Part shown: piece by piece, positions 15,704-20,111 of the stretch | How the letters are laid out: each line of letters opens with the position of its first letter | Numbering within the stretch: position 1 is the first letter of the stretch | Source of the DNA: Ruminococcaceae bacterium UBA5413 | GTDB taxonomy: Bacteria > Bacillota > Clostridia > Oscillospirales > Acutalibacteraceae | Length of the DNA: 20,111 bases | Reading direction: 5' to 3' | Assembly (NCBI GenBank): GCA_002409585.1 | Contig: DHNP01000015.1 | Location: 1-20,111 of the forward strand | Translations under genes and position numbers: made by a program | The notes under the pieces: generated by a model | What the model was told of the DNA's origin: nothing | Database searches by the model: none | The model's input: the letters and a program-made list of their open reading frames with translations, nothing else

Positions 15704-16309
15704 ATGTTTAGAAAATTTTTTCAGAACGCAAAGGAACCGAAAGGATTTCGCGGCCGTTCCATGCTCCGTAAAATGAACATAGGACATACGCCGCTGTCAA
15801 AGTGGGCATTGTCGCAGATAAACCCGCCAAAGGATGCCCATGTGCTGGATATAGGCTGCGGCGGAGGGGCAAATGTGGCCCGCCTGCTTAAACGCTGCCC
15901 GCAGGGCCTTGTGTATGGTATAGACTACTCTGCTGAAAGCGTTGCGTTCAGTAAAAAGAAAAACGCCGCCGAGCTTGGCAGACGATGCCAGGTCGTCCGC
16001 GGCGACGTGGGCGCGCTGCCGTATGCAAACGAAAGCTTTGACATAGTAACAGCGTTTGAAACGGTTTATTTTTGGCCTGACCTGGGAAAGGCATTTCAGG
16101 AAGTCCTTAGGGTTTTAAAGACTGGCGGGCAGTTTTTGCTTGTATGTGAGATGGACGATGTGACAAATACCACATGGACGGGGCTGATTAGCGGCATGAC
16201 AATCTATGCCGGCGAAGACTTAAAGGAAAGGCTTGAGCGGGCTGGCTTTGCTTCTGTACGCCTGTTACGCGACAAGTCCGGCTGGATAGCTCTCGTGGCG
16301 GAAAAATGA
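15704..16309 (+). CDS. Class I SAM-dependent methyltransferase
   Basis: The 201-aa soluble protein has a Rossmann-like methyltransferase fold (Methyltransf_11/25 type). Motif I is VLDIGCGGG (47-55), binding S-adenosylmethionine. The acidic residue ending strand 2 is D74 (YGIDYS). Motif II-like VRGDV (98-102) and motif III-like SFDIVTAFETVYFWPD follow, and a typical late strand is GGQFLLVCEMDD. AAAGGGG precedes ATG 15704. Its stop codon overlaps the start of a small membrane ORF by ATGA. It has a strong promoter with an operator-like palindrome. The methyl acceptor is unknown; the general UbiE-like look is not enough to name one. Confidence 0.9.
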   Translation: MFRKFFQNAKEPKGFRGRSMLRKMNIGHTPLSKWALSQINPPKDAHVLDIGCGGGANVARLLKRCPQGLVYGIDYSAESVAFSKKKNAAELGRRCQVVRGDVGALPYANESFDIVTAFETVYFWPDLGKAFQEVLRVLKTGGQFLLVCEMDDVTNTTWTGLISGMTIYAGEDLKERLERAGFASVRLLRDKSGWIALVAEK

Positions 16310-16428
16310 AACAGGGAAATTTCAAATTATTAATCCCGGCGACGGCAGCTATGTTACTGACGGCGCTTGTGCCGTATTTCTTTAAATGGCGCATAGGGCG
16401 CCTGCCTGCAATTCATGTTTTGCGTTAA
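16306..16428 (+). CDS. Small single-pass membrane protein coupled to the methyltransferase (putative)
   Basis: This ORF of 40 codons begins with an ATG that overlaps the methyltransferase stop (ATGA), the usual mark of translational coupling, with GGCGG a few bases upstream. The product has a short basic N-terminus (MKQGNFK), one hydrophobic stretch of about 19 residues (LLIPATAAMLLTALVPYFF) and a positively charged end (KWRIGR and following). This predicts one membrane segment. I do not recognise a family. It could be a genuine small protein or the start of a longer membrane protein cut off by mutation. The 240 bases after its stop contain no other gene I can support before the tRNA promoter. 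Confidence 0.5.
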   Translation: MKQGNFKLLIPATAAMLLTALVPYFFKWRIGRLPAIHVLR

Positions 16429-16584
16429 GCTTTCAGATAGGAATGGCACGTCATTTGAGTAAAAATTTTGTTTTATAACTTCATTATATAACTCATGCGG
16501 CCATTCCTGTTTTAGCTTTTTTCTCAACTGCCAAATACCTGCTGCAGTCCTAAACAGACCGTACAATTTTATACAGCTGCGCCC

Positions 16585-16613
16585 TTGACAATTACCAAAA
16601 TACATGTCATAAT
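16585..16613 (+). promoter_or_regulatory. Promoter for the tRNA-Ala region
   Basis: TTGACA (16585-16590), a 17-base spacer and CATAAT (16608-16613) form a strong sigma-A-type promoter. It lies about 50 bases upstream of the first tRNA-like copy, and no gene intervenes. Confidence 0.65.
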
Positions 16614-16670
16614 ATTAAACGTTGTTTTCATTGTCTTAGTTTGGTATGAAATTAGATAAAATGCAAATAT

Positions 16671-16755
16671 GGGCTCGTAGCTCAGCTGGGAGAGTGCCGC
16701 GTTCGCAACGCGGAGGTCATGGATTGTTCATAAAACCACATCGGGCTCAGCACCA
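16671..16755 (+). pseudogene. Decayed tRNA-Ala copy
   Basis: Bases 16671-16718 match the first 48 bases of the intact tRNA-Ala at 16794 with one change (C to T in the D stem). The acceptor 5' strand, D arm, anticodon arm with CGC and variable loop are kept. The TpsiC arm is then replaced by unrelated AT-rich sequence. A possible relic of the 3' end, TCGGGCTCAGCACCA, lies at 16741-16755. It cannot fold as a normal tRNA. It may be an old tandem copy or a tRNA split by integration. Confidence 0.7.
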
Positions 16756-16793
16756 TCAAAATAGCAACCTGTCTTATTAATAAAATTTCATAT

Positions 16794-16869
<76 letters not shown>

Positions 16870-16874
16870 CGAAA

Positions 16875-16911
16875 AGTCAGAAGCCATGCGGCTTTCTGGC
16901 TTTTTCTTTTT
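16875..16911 (+). terminator. Terminator of the tRNA-Ala transcript
   Basis: AGTCAGAAGCC (16875-16885) pairs with GGCTTTCTGGCT (16890-16901) around loop ATGC, with one bulged T and one G-T pair. TTTTTCTTTTT follows. Confidence 0.85.
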
Positions 16912-16996
16912 GTCCTGAACCTGATTCCTTTGGGGGATAACCGGACCTTTCGGGGTGAAATGCAATCGAAGCATTCGCAGGCCCATTCGAGTGTTT

Positions 16997-18580
16997 TCAC
17001 GCGCTGAGCGGTGGCTGCTGATAGGTCAGAAGCTGCTCGATATTGACGTTGAAGTCGATTTTGATCCGATAGTCTTTCCAGACCCGTACTTGACGGATAA
17101 GCTGGGAAACGATCATCTTCTTCTCCGCCATATTACAGGTATCGAAAAGTTCCGACCAGGAAACCACCTTGCCGTACAGTTTGTGCATGTCAGTGGCTTT
17201 CTGTTGGATGCTGTCCAGTTCCTCCGCCCAGTGCGCCTCATCCTTTTGGGCTTCCTGCAACGTGCCTTCCGCTTTCTCGATCAGTTCATTAATAATCGTC
17301 GTGCTCAACTTGCTTTCTCCACGTATCACCTTCAGAACTTCGGACTGATAATCGGACAACTCTTTTTCCCTGCGGTTGCAGAGAACTTTCGCACGAGTGA
17401 GCTGTGCTTTGTAGTCGGCTTCCTGCTTCTGTATCTGGCTTTGGATCATATCATCTTCCGGTATTGTTTTAATCCTGTCGAACAGTTGATGGATAGCCTT
17501 TTCCACAATACCGTCCAGCGTCGTAACCCCGTATCCGGATTGCCCGTCGCAGAGTTGTGGGTGTCGGACTTTATAGTGACATTGATAGCGGAGCCTTATT
17601 TTCTTGATGAAGGTGCCGTCAGCGCGGTAGTAGTTCTTGCCGGATGTCGTTAAGACCAGTTTGGAGCCGCAATGTCCGCAGAAGACTTTTCCGGCCAGCA
17701 ACGCGTTTCCCTTGCTGTTCAGGGGGACATCCGAGTGTTTCATTGTCCGTTGCTTCATGATTTCCTGTGCCCGCTGGAAAGTATCCTCGTCAATGATCTG
17801 CAATTTTTTGAAAATTTCGGACTGTGATTCTCCGCTGCGCAGGATGCCGAGGTAGGTTGGATTTTTCAGCATCTTGATGATGGTCGTGTTGGCAAAGTTG
17901 ATGCCTTTCCGATTCATGATGCCCTGCTCAAGCAGATAACGGCTGATCCGCTGAGCCCCGAATCCTTCCTGCACGTATTTCCGAAAGATTTGCCGCACCA
18001 CGGCGGCTTCGCCGTCATCTATTACGATTTCATACACCTCGTGGTTCTTATGATTGATGCGGCCCTGTTTCTCAAGACGATAACCGTAGGGCGGAGTACC
18101 GCCACGATAACGCCCTTCCTGAACAATCTGCGCGAGGCGGGTTTTCGTGCGGATTGAAGTCTTGATGCTTTCGCCGGAAGCCTGCCAGTAACGAATGTAA
18201 TTCGTCAGCTTGTCCACATGCGTATCAAAGCGTTGCTGGCCTTCTTTGGCGCTCCAGACTTCAATCCCGTTCCTGACAAACCATTCTACGACAAAAGGCG
18301 TTTCGTCCTCGCGGCGGCCCAGCCGGTCGAACATGAAAACCAGAAGAATATCGAACTTTTTCAGAGCAGCCGCCTGCTGGATTTCCCGGATGGCATCCCG
18401 GTCCTTTGCCGAGACCTTAAACCCGGATACGCCTTTCTCGCTGAATTCTTTGGTGATTTCCCATCCCTGACCGGCGGCAAAATCCCGGCAGTATTCTTTC
18501 TGCATCGGGATGTCGTCTTTCTCCACCTGACCTTTTGTGGAGACGCGGTATAAGCAGTAAACTCTCTTCTTTTCCGACAT
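16997..18580 (-). CDS. Large serine recombinase
   Basis: The 527-aa site-specific recombinase would integrate and excise the element. The N-terminal resolvase domain (about 5-150) starts YCLYRVST, with catalytic S14 and R12, and includes VFMFDRLGRR (D85, R86, R89). A recombinase domain (about 160-275) begins GGTPPYGYRLE. The zinc ribbon has C301-x2-C304 and C334 and C344. A coiled-coil stretch (about 380-470) separates it from the C-terminal end, as in integrases that bind att sites with directionality. AAAGGAAG precedes ATG 18580. Codon choice is more GC-rich than in the rhamnose operon, consistent with foreign origin. Its 3' end points to the tRNA gene 128 bases away. No frameshift or missing catalytic residue is visible, so it should be active. 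Confidence 0.94.
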   Translation of the reverse strand: MSEKKRVYCLYRVSTKGQVEKDDIPMQKEYCRDFAAGQGWEITKEFSEKGVSGFKVSAKDRDAIREIQQAAALKKFDILLVFMFDRLGRREDETPFVVEWFVRNGIEVWSAKEGQQRFDTHVDKLTNYIRYWQASGESIKTSIRTKTRLAQIVQEGRYRGGTPPYGYRLEKQGRINHKNHEVYEIVIDDGEAAVVRQIFRKYVQEGFGAQRISRYLLEQGIMNRKGINFANTTIIKMLKNPTYLGILRSGESQSEIFKKLQIIDEDTFQRAQEIMKQRTMKHSDVPLNSKGNALLAGKVFCGHCGSKLVLTTSGKNYYRADGTFIKKIRLRYQCHYKVRHPQLCDGQSGYGVTTLDGIVEKAIHQLFDRIKTIPEDDMIQSQIQKQEADYKAQLTRAKVLCNRREKELSDYQSEVLKVIRGESKLSTTIINELIEKAEGTLQEAQKDEAHWAEELDSIQQKATDMHKLYGKVVSWSELFDTCNMAEKKMIVSQLIRQVRVWKDYRIKIDFNVNIEQLLTYQQPPLSA

Positions 18581-18589
18581 AGCGGTACT

Positions 18590-18681
18590 TCCTTTCTGGT
18601 ATCCGGAGAGATTTCTGCCATTTGTGCATTTTCAGTTTTCAAGGTGCAGGTTCATGGCTTTATTGTCTCACATCGGATACC
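18590..18681 (-). promoter_or_regulatory. Long irregular hairpin in the recombinase leader
   Basis: On the - strand GGTATCCG (18681-18674) pairs with CGGATACC (18605-18598). Inside it GAGA/TCTC, GCCAT/ATGGC and TGCA/TGCA pairs are nested in order, and the apex carries the CACCTTGAAAACTGAA repeat. The recombinase ribosome binding site AAAGGAAG follows directly after the closing stem. Control of recombinase translation is inference. Confidence 0.45.
18631..18657 (-). repeat. Leader repeat, copy A (before recombinase)
   Basis: This 27-base segment matches 19302-19328 at 23 of 27 positions, with the core TTTTCAAGGTGCA identical. On the - strand the core reads TGCACCTTGAAAA. Each copy precedes the next downstream coding block of the element. 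Confidence 0.7.
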
Positions 18682-18702
18682 GGATTGTCCAGTTTGCGGC
18701 GG

Positions 18703-18897
18703 TTAGCCCATCAAAGAATTCAGATAGGCGCTTTTTAGAGTATTTCGGATATTTTGAAGTGAGGAATTATCCGTACTTTTCGGAAAATTCATCGTGACAT
18801 GGAACCCGTCAATCACAGTTTCTATTTTCTTCTCGCCAAACGATAAGGGATACATCGTCGATTGGACCTTTGAATAAGCGCGATCCGCAGCAGACAT
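18703..18897 (-). CDS. Small accessory protein of the element
   Basis: This 64-aa protein starts at ATG 18897, eight bases after AGGAGG (18911-18906). A GTG at 18906 is in frame but overlaps that site. The sequence is soluble and mixed, with a probable beta-hairpin (KKIETVIDGFHVTMNFP) and a C-terminal helix (SLQNIRNTLKSAYL). It occupies the position, directly before the recombinase, where small transposon proteins such as TnpW are found in clostridial elements, and its V-x-F/S-x2-T-x5-I pattern is vaguely like theirs. I cannot assign it firmly; a role in recombination or its control is possible. The strong ribosome binding site and the tight context make it a real gene. Confidence 0.7.
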   Translation of the reverse strand: MSAADRAYSKVQSTMYPLSFGEKKIETVIDGFHVTMNFPKSTDNSSLQNIRNTLKSAYLNSLMG

Positions 18898-18909
18898 GAT
18901 GACCACCTC

Positions 18910-18975
18910 CTAATCCATAAATTTATGACCGGCGTTACAGGAATAGGCTGGCTCCACAAAACAGAGCCAGCCCAT
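18910..18975 (-). CDS. Mini-ORF of 21 codons upstream of the 64-aa gene
   Basis: It runs MGWLCFVEPAYSCNAGHK and three more residues. The stop TAG is fused to the AGGAGG of the next gene, so ribosomes ending here would reinitiate there. Its codons coincide with the 9-bp stem at 18946-18972. No good ribosome binding site precedes it. It may be a coupling peptide or chance reading of a structured RNA. Confidence 0.3.
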   Translation of the reverse strand: MGWLCFVEPAYSCNAGHKFMD

Positions 18976-18980
18976 GATTT

Positions 18981-19061
18981 CTAATGCCGATAATCTGCCG
19001 TATTTGCCACGCACCCCCGGCAGGGGAATATTTCAGGCTGCGACCGGCTCCGTCGCATCAT
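18981..19061 (-). CDS. Mini-ORF of 26 codons with two cysteines
   Basis: It begins MMRRSRSQPEIFPCRGC and ends with YRH. Its first ATG overlaps the stop of a 13-codon ORF (19058-19099, MRGLWQRNGIAEL) as ATGATG. It is Arg-rich at the start and has a C-x2-C pair. The frame also spans two of the stems. Coding status is uncertain. Confidence 0.3.
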   Translation of the reverse strand: MMRRSRSQPEIFPCRGCVANTADYRH

Positions 19062-19164
19062 AACTCCGCAATACCGTTCCTTTGCCAGAGGCCGCGCATA
19101 CCGCAGGGTTCCCCCTCAAGTCCGTGGGAGGCCGTGTGGAAGTATCATTGATTCCCGCGTGTGG

Positions 19165-19233
19165 TCATTGCGCCCGGCTTGCCAAAGCCGAGTTGGAGAG
19201 TACGTAGATCGCTCTTGCCTCTGTGGTCATCAT
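19165..19233 (-). CDS. Mini-ORF of 22 codons heading the overlapping chain
   Basis: It begins MMTTEARAIYVLSNSALASR and has AGGAG about 10 bases upstream. Its stop overlaps the ATG of a 7-codon ORF (19145-19168, MTTRGNQ), whose stop overlaps the ATG of a 10-codon ORF (19116-19148, MILPHGLPRT). The CGGCTT/AAGCCG hairpin lies in its 3' half. This resembles a leader-peptide arrangement, but chance is possible. Confidence 0.35.
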   Translation of the reverse strand: MMTTEARAIYVLSNSALASRAQ

Positions 19234-19301
19234 CGCGTCGCCTCTCCTGTCGCTTACCGCTTCTCGCGGTTACGCAGGGAATGTACCTGAAATACCGTAT
19301 A

Positions 19302-19328
19302 TTCAATTTTCAAGGTGCAAATTTATGG
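19302..19328 (-). repeat. Leader repeat, copy B (before the mini-ORF region)
   Basis: This is the partner of 18631-18657. It lies about 50 bases after the sigma-like gene stop on the - strand, at the head of the hairpin-rich region. Confidence 0.7.
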
Positions 19329-19379
19329 GGAAAATAATATTCCTCATAAACCATTACATTTTTAGGGGAAATGTAAAGC

Positions 19380-19808
19380 CTAATCGAGATTATTTTTTTC
19401 AAGATACAGCTTCAAACTGTTCAATCCCCGTGTAATGGATTGGCCGACGGTAATCCTGCTGACATGCTCTGCCTTGGCGATTGCGGATTTGCTTAACCCG
19501 AAAAAATAATGGGAATAAATGCGTTGTGCTTGCTTATCCGGCAACAAAGCAAGAGCGGAATAGAGTTGTTCCATTGTCACTTTACGCTCGTAGAGTTCGT
19601 CGGGAAGCATGTTCACAGACAAAATATCATGCTGAATTCCATCGTCTCGGTCGAGGGAATAATAGGCTTTATGCCGGTATGTTCTCATACGATAAGCAGC
19701 TTCGCTTCGAGCAAATTCCTTTAACATGGCAGCAACTTCGTCAGGAACGTCAATGAAGTTGTCGGACGTATAAAACGGATAGTAATCCCGAAGGTTGATT
19801 TTTTTCAT
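19380..19808 (-). CDS. Sigma-70-like regulatory protein of the element
   Basis: This 142-aa protein begins MKKINLRDYYPFYTSDNFID and belongs to a family of short sigma-factor-like proteins common in clostridial integrative elements. The C-terminal 60 residues form a sigma region 4-type helix-turn-helix: QLYSALALLPDKQAQRIYSH is followed by GLSKSAIAKAEHVSRITVGQ. The N-terminal half has no clear region 2, so it may act as a DNA-binding activator rather than a full sigma factor. GGAGG lies seven bases before ATG 19808. It is the first gene of the visible element block and probably controls element transfer or excision genes. Its own expression may be limited by the two hairpins upstream. Confidence 0.85.
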   Translation of the reverse strand: MKKINLRDYYPFYTSDNFIDVPDEVAAMLKEFARSEAAYRMRTYRHKAYYSLDRDDGIQHDILSVNMLPDELYERKVTMEQLYSALALLPDKQAQRIYSHYFFGLSKSAIAKAEHVSRITVGQSITRGLNSLKLYLEKNNLD

Positions 19809-19815
19809 TGTGATT

Positions 19816-19861
19816 CCTCCATTTTGATTTTTAATCTGGATAAACGAAAATCAAAATGAGG
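19816..19861 (-). promoter_or_regulatory. Hairpin that hides the sigma-like gene's ribosome binding site
   Basis: On the + strand CCTCCATTTTGATTTT (19816-19831) is complementary to AAAATCAAAATGAGG (19847-19861) apart from one bulged C, with a 15-base loop. In the - strand RNA the second arm contains GGAGG, the ribosome binding site for ATG 19808, so this stem would block translation when formed. Confidence 0.6.
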
Positions 19862-19898
19862 GAGGTGGAGACCGGCAGCTGGGACGTGAGGCTAATAG

Positions 19899-19929
19899 AA
19901 AAATGCCAAGTGGAAGATTCCACAAGGCA
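19899..19929 (-). terminator. Terminator or attenuator upstream of the sigma-like gene
   Basis: TGCC-AA-GTGGAA (19904-19915) and TTCCAC-AA-GGCA (19918-19929) form a stem with one two-base internal mismatch. On the - strand it is followed by TTTTT (19903-19899). It could end a gene beyond the right edge, or attenuate a transcript that reads into the sigma-like gene. Confidence 0.7.
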
Positions 19930-19973
19930 CCTGGATACTCACAATTTTTATTATTGTAAACCACTACTACTTC

Positions 19974-20015
19974 CAAAAGGATAGAAGTATATATCGAAAA
20001 GTACAGATCCTTTTG
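19974..20015 (-). promoter_or_regulatory. 9-bp inverted repeat in the upstream leader
   Basis: CAAAAGGAT (19974-19982) and ATCCTTTTG (20007-20015) are perfectly complementary around 24 bases. A TATAAT (20094-20089, - strand) further upstream could be a -10 whose -35 lies outside the window; the visible TTGACA (20110-20105) is only 10 bases from it and does not fit. An open frame of about 56 codons from ATG 20021 (MRQKDLYFSIYTSILLEVVV) crosses the terminator stem but lacks a good ribosome binding site. Confidence 0.4.
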
Positions 20016-20111
20016 ACGCATTATCTCAGATTTCTGCAAAACGAAGAACGTTTATATCTACCTGTCATGCTAAGTCACATATCAGTGAATTATAATGGTT
20101 CGATTGTCAAG

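Larger units (their letters stand above)
18912..19330 (-). ncRNA. Hairpin-rich, possibly structured RNA region of the element
   Basis: The 482 bases between the sigma-like gene and the 64-aa gene have no normal-sized gene but many local stems. They are GGCTGGCTC/GAGCCAGCC (18946-18954, 18964-18972), CCCC-GGCA-GGGG (19015-19026), TGCGAC/GTCGCA (19039-19044, 19052-19057), CGGCTT-GCCA-AAGCCG (19175-19190) and ACCGC-TTCTC-GCGGT (19256-19270), all read on the + strand. GC content is higher than in the flanks. It begins with leader repeat copy B and also holds a chain of overlapping mini-ORFs. I cannot match it to a known RNA family from memory. Confidence 0.45.
16912..20111 (-). mobile_element. 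End of an integrative element (serine-recombinase type), open to the right
   Basis: A large serine recombinase, a 64-aa accessory protein, a hairpin-rich mini-ORF region and a sigma-70-like protein are consecutive on the - strand and lie beside a tRNA gene. This gene set is familiar from clostridial integrative and conjugative elements. The left junction is placed between the tRNA terminator and the recombinase stop, but could also be near 16718 (see findings). The right end is not in the window, so cargo and transfer genes cannot be judged. Confidence 0.7.

Noticed and set aside
16354..16605. 83-aa - strand ORF between the small membrane ORF and the tRNA promoter
   Set aside because: No ribosome binding site or promoter, it overlaps the coupled membrane ORF, and no family is recognisable. 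It could be a relic but cannot be supported.
18910..19330. CRISPR array, group I/II intron, RNase P or tmRNA in the element gap
   Set aside because: No regularly spaced repeats, no domain V-like hairpin, no RNase P or tmRNA core motif could be seen.
20089..20110. TTGACA plus TATAAT near the right edge as one promoter
   Set aside because: Only 10 bases separate them, too few for a sigma-A promoter; the TATAAT may pair with a -35 outside the window.

Overview
The window looks like a low-to-mid GC Firmicute, most likely a gut-type Clostridia (Oscillospiraceae/Ruminococcaceae or a relative). This is inferred from strong AGGAGG-type ribosome binding sites, sigma-A-like promoters, a Gram-positive lipoprotein signal, the protein families present, and a clostridial-style integrative element at the right end. 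Species cannot be assigned from the sequence alone.

Left half (about 60-10,832, all + strand): an L-rhamnose uptake and catabolism locus. A sugar-isomerase-family protein (202-1704) and L-rhamnose mutarotase (1744-2073) lead a CUT2-type ABC importer: double ATPase (2092-3582), two permeases (3611-4612, 4616-5626) and a lipoprotein binding protein (5699-6799). An AraC-family regulator (7099-8064) follows, with its own extended -10 promoter placed between the arms of a 10-bp inverted repeat. It ends in a clear terminator. Rhamnulokinase rhaB (8166-9569) and L-rhamnose isomerase rhaA (9585-10832) come next. The transporter imports rhamnose, the mutarotase interconverts anomers, RhaA makes rhamnulose and RhaB phosphorylates it. 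No rhamnulose-1-phosphate aldolase is in the window, and the substrate of the first isomerase-like protein is open.

Middle (10,833-16,428): host genes of mixed function. They are a membrane chemoreceptor (10990-12969), a secreted Cys/Ser-rich CAP-domain protein on the - strand (13082-14131) with a strong promoter and two matching dyad sites, a Cof-type HAD phosphatase with a TTG start (14427-15260, -), and a SAM-dependent methyltransferase (15704-16309, +). The methyltransferase has a structured leader and overlaps a 40-codon single-membrane-segment ORF by ATGA.

Right end (about 16,585-20,111): a tRNA promoter, a decayed tRNA-Ala copy, an intact tRNA-Ala(CGC) and its terminator. Then comes the end of a mobile element read on the - strand: a large serine recombinase (16997-18580), a 64-aa protein (18703-18897), a 400-nt stretch that is both rich in hairpins and packed with overlapping mini-ORFs (18910-19233), and a sigma-70-like protein (19380-19808). 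The sigma gene's Shine-Dalgarno lies inside a stem and a terminator-like hairpin sits upstream of it. The element probably continues past the right edge. Its unexplained RNA and mini-ORF region and the sigma leader are the most interesting parts of the window.
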